A DNA stretch of 64,000 nucleotides from Castanea sativa. Its lineage: Eukaryota; Streptophyta; Magnoliopsida; Fagales; Fagaceae. Positions 34,206 through 44,894 of this stretch are shown one piece after another. Every line of letters starts with the position of its first letter. Position 1 is the stretch's first letter. The notes beneath the pieces are model-generated. The model was given only the letters and a program-made list of their open reading frames with translations. It made no database searches and was not told the DNA's origin. The position numbers and the translations under genes were made by a program. The stretch covers positions 18,878,001 to 18,942,000 of the forward strand of contig NC_134017.1 of NCBI RefSeq assembly GCF_040712315.1. Direction: 5' to 3'.

Positions 34206-34714
34206 TGATGGGACTAACGCCTTCAGCTCACATGGACGATGTCATCATTACCAACGGGGTCATCCCCAGGGACGAGCCAACCAAATGTCTACAACAAGTG
34301 ATGAAGGCATCCGACCATTCAATACAAGCAATAATATCTCGGGCAGTTCCAAATACAGCTGTACAAACCATTGGACACCTATTAAAGTTCGCATCATAGG
34401 ACACAAGGCATTACCAACAGAGGCATTATAGCTACAATAACTGCTACAACGGCTAAATGCTATGGAAAACATATAAACTCACAAGCACCAACACAAGGTA
34501 TGAACATCATCCCGAGTAATACTTGTCATAACTCTAGAATACTATTTCACTTTGAAGGTTTCCTTATACTGACTTTGGCATCGGAGATGTTGTGGCAAGC
34601 ACCACACCGGTGACCACTCTAAGGGAGTAATCTCATCTTCTTCATAACCACAGTGACGAGAATTTGGCTTCATCTGAACGCACTCACCGTGACTGACGAA
34701 TTCGCACTTCATCA
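34206..34714 (+). repeat. 3' LTR of the Tat element
   Basis: Pairs with 25329-25842. TG/CA ends. About 509 bp, roughly 95% identical by eye. Confidence 0.9.
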
Positions 34715-35109
34715 GCAATTATTGCCTTACCTCTTTTACCTCAATCAAGTCTCTAAGAAAACATGAATTCATCTTCTCCTTCCCCTCTTCATTTTTCAAT
34801 TTGTTCCACAAATCGTTTTGATTGTTAATTTCAAAGCATAGGTTCGACTGAAATGGGACATAGAAAAATCATATTTTATGATCCTATGTGCCAATCATGT
34901 ACTTAAAAAAAATGTATATGCTTAATTCTAATAAAATTAATAGAAGACTAAAAAAATTGGAATGAAAACTCAGGCATCTCTATCATTCATATATCATATA
35001 TATATATATGCTTCACGGTCTATGCACATAATAATCAATTTTCTACATAAGCAAATTTCTTTTGCATTTAATGCTGCAATGTTATAGCCACTATCGATTC
35101 TTTTGCATT

Positions 35110-35281
35110 TAAGGTAATAACTATCATTTATGAGTAATTATTTTTTAAAATCATTATTTTTGTAGATTTGTTAGTGGATTAATGATATGACCAAATCTAG
35201 ACCTTTTATTATAATGAAAGGTTAAGATTTAAAGAACTTTACATGGTAGAGTACTCTTAGAACTCTAGAAAATCTCAATCC
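35110..35281. repeat. Right inverted arm of the foldback MULE
   Basis: Reverse complement of 25163-25328 with scattered changes, for example CTCATAAATGATA against TATCATTTATGAG. It ends ATCTCAATCC next to the target duplication. Confidence 0.82.
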
Positions 35282-36179
35282 ATTTATATTGGAAGAACTA
35301 GGAGTAATGATCTGAGAATAATATATATGGAAAGGCTTTGCCACGAAAGGAAAAGTTTTACCAAGAAAGGAAATCCATTTCAAATTTAGAATATAAAAGT
35401 ATATTCAAAACTTCAAATAAGGAAATATGTTAGGCTTGTGGTTGTTCATTCTCAAATAAATTGATTTTTGGTTTATCTACACTGTTTTGTCACATAAGCT
35501 TTTGAAGTCTCAAAATTTTAGACCTCAGTGTGTGTCTATATATACCATATTTTCTCCAAGGGCGGCTGCACTTGTAATTCAGGGGGATCAAATGAACCCC
35601 CTGACTTCAAAAAAAAAATATTTATATATATAAATATTTTTTATTAATTGAATTATCCTTAAAAAAAAATTTTTCACAACTTAGCTTAAATCTTGTACAC
35701 CCTAATCACAAATCAATTTGACCCAAAATCAAACATAAATCAGCTCTTCCCAAAACTAATTAACGCTCTATTTGTTTTGCTGGAAAACCTTCTGTAAAGA
35801 TAATTTTTCGCACTTTCCAGTGTTTGGTAGCACCAAAAAAAAAAAAAAAAACTAGTCAACAGAAAACAATTTTTAGTCAATGGAAAACCCTAATAAAAAC
35901 AAGGCTTATTTTTTATAAGTTGTTTTCCAACAAAAAAAATTTGGAAAACAATCTGTCTCTCACTCATTGCATCTCCTATAAATATTATATTCTTTTGTAG
36001 CTATGAGAAATATAATTTTTTGGCACCTTTTCTCTCTAACGGTACGCTCTCTCACTTTTTCTCTCCTCTTTGGTTTTTCTCTTATCATATATTCTTTGCT
36101 TTGAATTTCAAGCTTGATTTTTTTTCTCTAAGAAATTTTCGGTTTGATAAATTCCAAGCAGAAATTACTTTTTTTAAAA

Positions 36180-36600
36180 TTAAAAATAAATACTTTATTG
36201 ATGCAAAGGAAAACATATACAGAGTACGACATGCCAACACTATGCATGTTACGGTACCAAACCAACCACAGAAACTTCAAATTTTTTTATAAAAAGAACA
36301 ACGACTTTCTAGAACACAAAATCATGCTTATCCTTTAAACGTAGATGAAACTCGCTGATATGCCTCCAGAACTGCATTGGCCTCTTCTAGAATAACTTGT
36401 GGCTATGTTTGAATATTCTCAAAATAAACTTTGTTTCTTGCATTCCATATTGGCCAGGACAGAACTGCCCACTGCTCCAATTCCTTCTTCCAGGTAGAAG
36501 TTACGTCTTTTTGCACATAAATGTGCAAAAATAAAATAAAATAAAATAAGAAGTAGAAAGAATGAATGACGTAAAAGACAAATTTAAACATAGTGCCTAT
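36180..36600 (-). pseudogene. LINE 3'-terminal coding remnant
   Basis: The minus-strand reading gives VTSTWKKELEQWAVLSW and PIWNARNKVYFEN, then after a stop ILEEANAVLEAYQR. The SIWNARNK-type motif followed by an L/E-rich stretch is characteristic of the C-terminal part of plant non-LTR retrotransposon polyproteins. It is 5' truncated and carries stops. Confidence 0.5.
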
Positions 36601-36793
36601 ATTCCTCTAAATTTCTTTTTCATGGGACAATCGTTACATTATATAATGAATGATAATTGTTTAGAAAAATTGCATTTGTTGGCATATACATTATGCAGAT
36701 ACTGATAAGTGATGATATATTATGCAGATACATTATACATTACGTAGATACCCATATAAGGATGAACTCATTGCTTTTTATGTACTATGTATG

Positions 36794-37476
36794 CAGGGGT
36801 GGCTTAATGTATTTGGGGCCTAAGGCGAAAACTAAAATTGAGACTTTTTATATGGAGTATTTAAATACAATTTTTTTTAAAAAAAAATATTAACTAAACT
36901 TTATTATCTTGTTTTAGATGCAAAAATTATTACTAATTAACATGAACTACGTAGATTTTTTTTTTACAAAGTCTATACACACAAAATTTGATACAACTTT
37001 TCACACCTGTTGATGTGGGTACATAAAAAAGTGACGTTAGTGATGGACTTAAATAAGAACTAGTAAAGTTTTCCAACTCAACTTCTGAAAAATGTAGCGA
37101 ATTTTTTTGTGTATTTCTTTTTTTTTTTTATATATATATTTGAAAAGTACTACATTCACAATATTTTCATAACAAATTCTAGGTGTTAAGCTGTTACTGA
37201 TTTTAATTTGAATTCACCATTGAAATTATTTTTTATCATTAATAACAGCCTGTAACAACCTACCATTTAAGATTTATTATAAAAGTGTTACGAAAAATGT
37301 TATGGACATAGCATTTTTTTTTTAAATATTATTTTATTTAATGTCTAATATTTAAGCTTAATTCATATTGTTATAATGAAAAAAAAATATCACTATCGGT
37401 TAAAATTTGGGGGCATTTTTTCTACTAGGGGCCTTAGGCAATCCCAACATTTGCTTCTAGTATAGAACCGACTCTG
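36794..37476. mobile_element. Non-autonomous hAT-like element (copy 2)
   Basis: Starts CAGGGGTGGC, ends CCGACTCTG. The flanking 8-mers TATGTATG (36786-36793) and TATTTATG (37477-37484) match at 7 of 8. Same family as 1819-2452. It is nested inside the 3.0 kb element. Confidence 0.72.
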
Positions 37477-37492
37477 TATTTATGTACGGTTC

Positions 37493-37495
<3 letters not shown>

Positions 37496-37537
<42 letters not shown>
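37496..37537. repeat. (TG)21 microsatellite
   Basis: Uninterrupted TG units starting 12 bp right of the hAT-like element's target duplication (37477-37484). Confidence 0.9.
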
Positions 37538-37538
<1 letters not shown>

Positions 37539-37681
37539 ATGTTACTGTCCATATATATGAGCAAGATGAGTGGTAAAGATTATGAAAATTTGACAACTAA
37601 TTTTGACTGTATCTATTGTCAAACTTTTAGTATGAAAACCAAATTCATTCTTGAATTTTTATTTATATTGATACGTTAGTT

Positions 37682-37705
37682 TTTTTTTTTTAGGGGGAAA
37701 TTGAT
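37682..37705 (-). repeat. Tail-only micro-insertion (24 bp)
   Basis: T-run then AGGGGGAAATTGAT on plus, so poly(A) on minus. Flanked by identical TACGTTAGTT at 37672-37681 and 37706-37715. Confidence 0.55.
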
Positions 37706-38049
37706 TACGTTAGTTGGTTTACATAATACACATGTTTTAAATTATAAAAGAAAAATTAAAAAAAAATTCATACCAAACACCAAAAAACATTCTCAAGCTC
37801 ATTTTCAATGTTGTTACCAAACACCGAAAAATAAAATAGTTTTCCAGAAAATACTCTTTGAAAAATAAAATATTTTTTAGAAAACATTAATGTTGAAACA
37901 AACAGAGTGTAACAACACAAATCACTCTCCCTTTCTCTCATGAATCTCATCTCATTTCTATTCTCTAACTTTTTATGTGTCTCCGACTCTAAAAGTAAAA
38001 TGTGAGTGTTTGTGAGTTTTGAATGTCTCTCTTTATTATAAATTTATAT

Positions 38050-38053
<4 letters not shown>

Positions 38054-38093
<40 letters not shown>
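38054..38093. repeat. (TG)20 microsatellite
   Basis: Uninterrupted TG units inside the 3.0 kb hAT-like element. Confidence 0.9.
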
Positions 38094-38094
<1 letters not shown>

Positions 38095-38712
38095 ATGATT
38101 GCTACATATGTGTATTGTTATCATATTATAATAACTTTTTGTTATAAAACCAATGATTCAAGAAAAAAAATAGTAAAGTCAGTGATTGTTAAATGTATTA
38201 ATTATGTATGGATGAGTGTAGTTATATGAGTCAATAATTAATATAAGGTCACTAATTTATAATAAAAAAAACAACAAAAATAAATAATGACAACAACATA
38301 AAAATACAAATGTTATAGAAACTTAACAAAATAAAATGGTCGCATCTACATTGACAATAGATAATAGCAACTAATAATAAACTATCATGTGACGATTTCA
38401 AAATATAAAAACTCGTAAGAAGAAATTATAAAATTTCATATATTTGTGTTTTTTTTTTTTCAATAACAAAATTTATTCAAGTTATCTTTTTATTAAAATT
38501 TTTTAACTTAAGTTTCTTATTGACCCCCCTCAAGAAAATTATTGGAGCCACCACTGATTTTCACTCTTCCATTTTCTATCCTCGTGGTTTTCACCCAACT
38601 GAACAGACTATCAATGCACCATTTGTTTTAGTGGAAAACCTTATGTGAAAATAGTTTTTGGCATTTTCTTATGTTGCCTCGTAAGCTTTTGAAGTCCCAT
38701 AATTTTACACAT

Positions 38713-38716
<4 letters not shown>

Positions 38717-38803
<87 letters not shown>

Positions 38804-38806
38804 CGC
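38717..38806. repeat. (GT)39 followed by (GC)6
   Basis: About 78 bp of GT followed by 12 bp of GC. An alternating purine-pyrimidine tract of this length is a strong Z-DNA candidate. The homologous tract in block A is only about ten units. Confidence 0.9.
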
Positions 38807-39701
38807 CCTATTTTCTCTCTTCATTTTCTATCCTTCATGTTTTTATCCCAATCAAGCAGACTTTAGCAATTTAACGCTTTATTTGTTTTAATGGAAAACT
38901 TTATGTGAATATAGTTTTTCACATTTTCCTATGTTTAAAACTATCTCCTAACTTTCCATATTACCTTAGCAGGAGATAGAATTTTTCCACTAAAATTTTT
39001 TAGAAAATAATTTTATCTCACGAAATTTTCCAGAAAATGTTAATGTCAAAATAAATAAAGCGTTAGTGTATACAAGTAAGTTTTTTACTGTGTGTATTTA
39101 TATTTTAGAAACTAAGTTTATATGTGTTGATCATGATATAATTAGTGTCTCCTTTTCCTTTTTCTTCTTTTTTGGGACAATAAACCTATAAAGCCTTCTG
39201 CGCCAAAAAAGGAAATCTACTTAAATTTTATTGTATACAAGTATAAAAGGAAACCCTTTAAACACTTCAGAAAACTTTTAAATTTAATATAAGAAAACAT
39301 CGCACCTGGTTTTTCATTGATTCCAGATGATCATACGCGCATGTTTTATACATTGTACGTTCTTAATTAATAATTGCATGAAAATAAAAAATAAATCAGT
39401 TGAATATAAGAAACTATAATAGAATAACTATTATTATTATATGTTTTGTGAGTCCTGTGACAATAAAAGAGTAGAACCCTAATTTGTATTCCACAATTTG
39501 ATACAACATAATAAGATGGTGGAATAAAATAATATTTTAGTGAAATATTCTAAAATAAATTTATTTATAAAATTGTATTTACACTTTTTGTATGTTTAGC
39601 ATAGCATCCTAATATGTATAAATTGAAAATTTATATAATTAATTATTTTTGTTTGTTCAAAATTATTGTCTTCATAAATAGTTAAAAAAAGAAAAAAAAA
39701 T

Positions 39702-40094
39702 GGTAAATTGCAAGTTACATCTCTAAAGTTTAGGAGTGCTTAGATTTTATACTCTAAAGTTTCAGAATTTGTAATTTACTTCCTAGAGTTTGGAAGTGTT
39801 TAATTTTAAACCCTGAAATTTTAGAATTTAGATTTTATCCCCTAAAATTTGGGGATGTTTGGATTTTACACTCCCAGATTCTGAAACTTTATGATATAAA
39901 ATCTAAACACCTCCAAAATTTAGGGGCATAAAATCCAAAACCTCAAAAATTATGAGGTAAAATCCAAATTCTAAAATGTTATGGCGTAAAATGCAAATAC
40001 CACCAAACATCAGGGGTTAAAATCTAAGTTCTAAAGTTTCATAATGTAAAATTAAAAAACTCCCTAACTTTAGGGGTATAATTTTTAATTTACC
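39702..40094. mobile_element. MITE with GGTAAATT ends
   Basis: Inverted ends GGTAAATTGCAAGTTACATC and the complement of AATTTTTAATTTACC. The interior is built of back-and-forth copies of a CTAAAGTTTAGGAGTGTTTAGA-like unit. The paralog near 13435 lacks it. Flanks are A-rich, so the target duplication is uncertain. The ends suggest a MULE-type MITE. Confidence 0.65.
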
Positions 40095-40145
40095 CAAAAA
40101 AAAAACTATAAATATTATAATCTAAATTCACATGTTTGAATATCT

Positions 40146-40316
40146 GTAGCTCAACCCGTAAAATCTCTGAAGGTTGAATAAGAGATTTGGGGGTTCAATC
40201 TCCGCCTACACTAAAAACTGATTGGTATTTTGATCTGATAATAAAGAGATAACATCAGGAGCGGACGCCATAGGTTTAAACTCTCTCTCACAAAAACAAA
40301 AAAAACAAAAAAAGAA
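40146..40316 (+). mobile_element. tRNA-derived SINE
   Basis: About 171 bp with a head GTAGCTCAACCCG and a B-box-like GGGTTCAATCTC, then GGAGCGGACGCCATAGGTTT and an A-rich tail. The 8-bp target duplication GAATATCT lies at 40138-40145 and 40317-40324. The paralog at 13474-13482 is an empty site. Confidence 0.75.
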
Positions 40317-40607
40317 GAATATCTCTTGGACGTTTTAAATAATGTGCTCTTAAATAATGTGCTCTTAAATTTTAATCATTTGAACGTTTTCAAAAAGGTC
40401 CAAAAATTGAACAGATGTTAAATAAATACAATTGATATTTGATGGGCCCAACCACATGAACCCATGCCCAACTCAATCCAGTTCAGGCCAGCAGCACATG
40501 TGTAGTAGAAGGCCCACTTGGGTAAGATCTCCTTAATAGCCAATTTCATTGTATATAAGCCCATCCAAAAACCAATTCTTATCCTATGTGAGATTTATAG
40601 ATTTCAA

Positions 40608-40624
40608 TTTTTTTTTTTAGGAAC
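40608..40624 (-). repeat. Tail-only micro-insertion (17 bp)
   Basis: T-run then AGGAAC on plus. Flanked by identical AGATTTCAA at 40599-40607 and 40625-40633. Confidence 0.5.
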
Positions 40625-40633
40625 AGATTTCAA

Positions 40634-42059
40634 AATTTTAAACCGTGTTCAAGTAGGCACTTTATGAATCAATTTTCCATCCATTCCTTAATAGTTCATA
40701 AAGAAAAGCACATCATAACTTGGACCTATTTTAAAGGATATATAAGTCTCACTCTTATTTTGTTTCTAAATGGCTACCCAAACTGGGATAAGACCAGCCT
40801 ATTTAACAGGGAATTGGACCCTAAACTAATTTGGTAAAAAGTGTAAAAAAAAATTTTAAAAAAAGGGTAGATCAATAGTAAAAATCACTAGTTCAATTGG
40901 AAATTGAACATTTTTCGATTTTTTGATTGATTCGATTTTTGAAACCATGCTTCTTAAACCAAGTTTGGATTTTTTTTTTTTTTGAAGAAATCAAACTTAG
41001 GTACAACTTCTTAGATATAACACAATAAATTATCCAATTGAATTCAAACAACTAGTTTGAATTGAATTAATTAGTTCTTGAAGATTTTGATATTATTTGT
41101 ATTCTATTAGTCAATAAAATTATATATTTAAATTTTATTGAACAACCTAGTAAAATAACTTTAGATTAGTTTTGGAATTGATTCCTTCCCTCCTTGCTTA
41201 AAAAAATGAAAAGACAAAGAAATGAAAAAGACAAAAGATACTAATGTTTATTTGGTGGTGGATAAGGAAAGTATTAGATTAATATAAAAGACAAAATAAT
41301 CAAATATTAAAACCATATCTATAACCCCAAAGTTAAAACAAAAAAGAAAAAGAAAGAGAATAGTATTATTTTTGTTGCTCACTTATGAGCATGTTCCATA
41401 AACCTCCTAATAAAAACAAAATGAGTGGAGCAAGATAAAATATTATAAAATAGTAAAAGTGAGTCAAGTGACCACTGACCATGGCCGAATCTAATCTAAA
41501 GTCCCCAAAAATAAAAATTTAAAGATAAAAGAAGGGTAAATTACATCTGATGTGGTGTAGTTTGACTAAAATTTAAGTTATTTATAGTAGTTTGGAGTTT
41601 AATATTTTAATTTTTTTAACTCACATTTTTTAAAAATAAAACTAAATATGTAATTTTACTCTACTTTTATGTCTCTCTCCTCTAAAGGCACAAAAAAAAT
41701 AAAAATATAAGATTAAATAAAAATCAAACGAATCAAGCGGAATACTTAGCATCATTAGATTTTAAATCACAACTAAACAACTTAACTTTTGATAAGACTA
41801 AGATAGATAACGTCTCAAATTTTCAACTACAGCTAACTTAAATTTCGGTCCAACAAGTAATTTTCGAACAGAAAAGAAGAAGAAAATATCATAATATTTT
41901 TTCAACAGCATCATTATTATAGATCGGCTGCCGACACTTATTCCCGAACCTGCCACTATATTTTAAGGCCTTTTGTTTTATAGGTTTGGTACACACCTCT
42001 TCCTCCGAGCCTACTATATTACCCTTTTGCTCAACAAAGCATAACGTGTGTCCTCGTTG
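40634..42059. other. Intergenic DNA upstream of the LEA_2 gene
   Basis: AT-rich, with no open frame of interest. 41535-41720 has half of a GGGTAAATTACA-type MITE without a visible partner. The proximal promoter of the next gene must lie in the right part, but no clear TATA was singled out. Confidence 0.4.
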
Positions 42060-42455
42060 TTTGTTGAGGAAAGAAGAAAAACCTCTCTATCTCTCACTTC
42101 TCACTCTGCTTTCATGCTCACAGAGAGGGGACAAACACTAGAGTCTGAGAGTGAGAGAGAGTGAGCAATCTTTATTGTGGCTTGCCTTTTTTTTTTTTAT
42201 AGGAAATCTTTGTTACCATTTGCTATAACAGTTCAAACACTATCTTTACCATTAGCATCTTTAGGCTTTAGCTCAATCTTTTGCTACTGAATTCTCTGCT
42301 TAACTGCTATTTTCTTGATTACCCATTTGGAGTTTCTTTCAGAAAAGTTCTGGGTGTCAAACAATTCTTTGTTTTTTTTTTCAAGAGTCTGTGCAAGCAC
42401 ATGAACTAAAGCTTTCAAATTCAATTGCTTTGTAACTCTTTTAAGGCAAGCAATC
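42060..42455 (+). promoter_or_regulatory. Probable 5' leader of the LEA_2 gene
   Basis: Pyrimidine-rich stretches (CTCTCTATCTCTCACTTCTC near 42083) and GAGAGTGAGAGAGAG near 42145 precede the ATG at 42456. Such CT/GA tracts are frequent in plant 5' leaders. The transcription start is not defined. Confidence 0.35.
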
Positions 42456-44089
42456 ATGCTTTCGGCAAAATCTGAGTCTGATATCACTAGCTTAGCTCCA
42501 TCATCACCTTCAAGGTCTCCCAAGCGCCCTGTATACTATGTACAGAGCCCTTCAAGGGACTCCCATGATGGAGACAAGTCCTCTTCAATGCAGGCCACTC
42601 CAATCTACAATAACAGCCCAATGGAGTCTCCTTCACACCCGTCTTTCGGGCGCCACTCGAGGAACTCCTCTGCCAGCCGGTTCTCGGGGATTTTCCGGTC
42701 ATCTTCGGGGAGGAAAGGAAGCAGGAAAAGGAATGACAAGGGGTGGCCTGAGTGTAATGTGATTATGGAGGAAGGTGCTTATGACGATCTTCAGGATAAG
42801 GCGTTTACGAGGCGGTGCCAGGCTATGATTGCTCTGTTTAGTTTTGTGCTGTTGTTCACCACGTTTTGCTTGATTATATGGGGAGCTAGCCGGCCTTTCA
42901 AAGCAGAGATTACAATGAAGGTATGCTAGTGAGTTTAGTTTTGATAAAGAAAATTTGAGGCATGAAAATGGTGGAGATAAACTTTCTAGTAACTATAACT
43001 ATGTTATAATGATGTTGAATATGTCTTTAGAGTGTTAAAATCATTATAAATTTGCAAGAATTTGCTGTTGATTGCTTTTTTCCTTTCATTTTGTTATTTT
43101 AAGTGTCACTGACTTGTGAAGCTAATATGGGAAAATGACCATAGTTTCAAAATCTTCAAAGAGAAGTAGCAATTAGCTATAAGATAGAGTCAATTATCTG
43201 GGTTAGACTTCAAAGAAGTAGCATATAGAGTAGATTTGTTTCAATTGCTAGATTCAGAGAAACCCTGAGGGCACACAATAATGTAGAAATGGAAGATAAT
43301 ATAAAATAAGGATATGGAAAAAGTTTGATTACTTGGTTAGGTACATATTAAGGGAAAAAAATAATAGTAATAATCTAATTAGGCAATTATTGTAGGGACC
43401 CTTGTGAATGAACGGATGGTTGACAGATGTTACTGCTATATGCATAGCTTATATATCTATTACGCAATGGTTGTGCTCCTTAGATTTCTGTACTGTACTT
43501 CCTACAAATTCTTTTGGCACGTTCAAATCAATTATCAGTTCAAGGGCAAGGCCAATCTCCAGATACAAGGGATTTAATACTTGGTTCATACATGCCTTCA
43601 AAATTGAGTAAATTGGATGTATTTTTTTAATAGAAGGAACAAATTCCAGAATTGGTTCTGATCTTTTTAAGCAATTAGCATAATTTCATGTAGATGGGGC
43701 AGGCTTTACAAAAGGACCTATCTCCCCCAGTCAATGGTATCAACCTTAGTATGAAATGCAAAGCACTAATTAGCTTTGATTTGATATTTACCATTGAGCT
43801 ATCTGATATCATTCAATACCTTATGCTCTTGAAAACCTTTTTGGTAAAAAGCAGAAAGCATGCACTTCATAAGTTCATATGGTCTTAATTCTTTGAAAAG
43901 CTATTTGTGTGTGAGAAATAAGCCTCGCATGGACCTTTGAATCATTCTTCATAATTGTACATTCACAACAACTACACTTTCTTTCCCATAATGGTGTTTT
44001 ATAGTTTGACTTAATATATATACACAGTTGAATCTCACATCATTGCATCTTAATCTCCATGGGAGCAAGATAATTAAGCTCTCAAGTGG

Positions 44090-44132
<43 letters not shown>

Positions 44133-44894
44133 GCACTTGAATTAGTTCTCTCTTCTGAGCAATTACTTCTTTTCTATGTTAATTGCGTATATCCTAATTG
44201 AAGATATGATCTTGCAGAGCTTGGCAGTAAATAACTTGTATATTGGAGAGGGTTCAGACTCCACTGGGGTTGTAACAAAGATGCTGACAGTGAATGGCAC
44301 ATTGAGGATTAATATATACAATCCTGCCACATTGTTTGGCATTCATGTTAGCTCTAACCCTGTCAATCTCATATATTCAGAGATAACTGTTGCAACTGGT
44401 CTGGTGAGAATTAAGTCAACAACCACCTCCACCTTTTTTGTCCCCTATAAAGTAAATCATGATGAAAGACTATTCAAATTACACTTTTGAAACTTTTGAA
44501 GCAAAGAGGACATGGCATAAATTTCTTGAACCAAAAAGTAAATCATAATTAAATCATAATAATTGTTTGGAAGCTTGAGTATAGCATCTCTCATATCTGC
44601 CTCTTTTATATGCAGTTGAAGAAATATTATCAGCCAAGAAAAAGTCATCGTACTGTATCAGTGAACTTGGAAGGAAATAAGGTTCCCCTGTATGGGGCTG
44701 GATCAAGTTTGTCAGTTTCTTCAAATGATCGTGTAGTTCCATTGACATTGGAATTTCAAATCCGGTCTCGAGGAGATGTGGTGGGGAAGCTGGTGAGAGT
44801 AAAGCACCAAAAGCAAATATCTTGCCCTTTGGTCATCGACCCCAGTAGCACCAAACCAATCAAGTTCAAAAAGAATTCATGCACATTTGAGTAA
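42456..44894 (+). CDS. LEA_2 / NDR1-HIN1-like membrane protein
   Basis: Three exons: 42456-42920, 44218-44403 and 44616-44894. All junctions are GT-AG and in phase 0, giving 309 residues. The N-terminal cytosolic part is Ser/Pro-rich with RPVYYVQSPSRDSHDGDKSS, a hallmark of this plant subfamily. Residues about 121-145 form one membrane span (CQAMIALFSFVLLFTTFCLI). The C-terminal part is a LEA_2 beta-sandwich, including NNLYIGEGSDSTGVV, NGTLRINIYNPATLFGIHVS and LKKYYQPRKSHRTVSVN. The family is annotated as late-embryogenesis-abundant hydroxyproline-rich glycoprotein-like. A stress or defence role is inferred from relatives, and biochemical function is unknown. It likely sits in the plasma or endomembrane with the LEA_2 domain outside. 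Intron 1 contains a (TC)n(AC)n tract. Confidence 0.9.
44090..44133. repeat. (TC)n(AC)n compound microsatellite
   Basis: About 13 TC units followed by about 9 AC units, in the first intron of the LEA_2 gene about 85 bp before the acceptor. Confidence 0.85.

Larger units (their letters stand above)
25329..34714 (+). mobile_element. Ty3/gypsy LTR retrotransposon, Tat lineage, defective
   Basis: About 9.4 kb. It has two LTRs of about 510 bp, gag-protease-RT-RNase H-second RNase H-integrase order on plus, and an antisense ORF region between integrase and the 3' LTR. Two RNase H domains and the antisense ORF place it in the Tat (Ogre/Retand-type) lineage. A likely primer-binding site (TTTGACGTCGTCTGTGGGAA) follows the 5' LTR at 25844. 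A purine tract AAGGGGG precedes the 3' LTR near 34195. Flanking pentamers are ATAAT and GCAAT (two transitions). LTRs differ at roughly 23 positions plus one small deletion by eye. Every domain carries stops or frameshifts, many of them TAG or TGA where Gln, Trp or Arg is expected. Confidence 0.92.
25163..35281. mobile_element. Foldback Mutator-like element split by a gypsy element
   Basis: The left arm 25163-25328 and right arm 35110-35281 are inverted copies, for example GGATTGAGAT at the left and ATCTCAATCC at the right. Perfect 9-bp target duplications ATTTATATT lie at 25154-25162 and 35282-35290. PMEI2's promoter preserves the empty site (10954-10962). Without the 9386-bp retrotransposon and its duplication the element is about 730 bp. 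The left arm resumes after the 3' LTR at 34715 (CAATTATTGCCTTA against TAGTTATTACCTTA in the inverted right arm). No coding is seen in the MULE itself. Confidence 0.82.
35557..38556. mobile_element. hAT-like element, 3.0 kb, with nested insertions
   Basis: Ends CAAGGGCGGCTGC and GGAGCCACCACTG (inverse CAGTGGTGGCTCC). The flanking 8-mers ATTTTCTC (35549-35556) and ATTTTCAC (38557-38564) match at 7 of 8. The empty site is preserved in block A near 11430. The inside holds a LINE remnant, a smaller hAT-like element and two TG repeats. No transposase was recognised. Confidence 0.75.
35291..40400. repeat. Block B upstream segment (displaced PMEI4 upstream DNA)
   Basis: Paralogous to 10963-13545. 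It was originally contiguous with PMEI4 at 25154 and is now about 10 kb away because of the foldback MULE and gypsy insertions. It holds no gene of its own beyond the elements listed. Confidence 0.8.

Noticed and set aside
37482..38874. Open frames full of Cys-Val over the TG repeats
   Set aside because: They are translations of (TG)n microsatellites with no other coding signal.
40140..40200. tRNA gene
   Set aside because: A/B-box-like words are present but there is no cloverleaf. The A tail and target duplication show a SINE.
42284..42702. Antisense frames over LEA_2 exon 1
   Set aside because: Shadows of the real exon. They share no domain.
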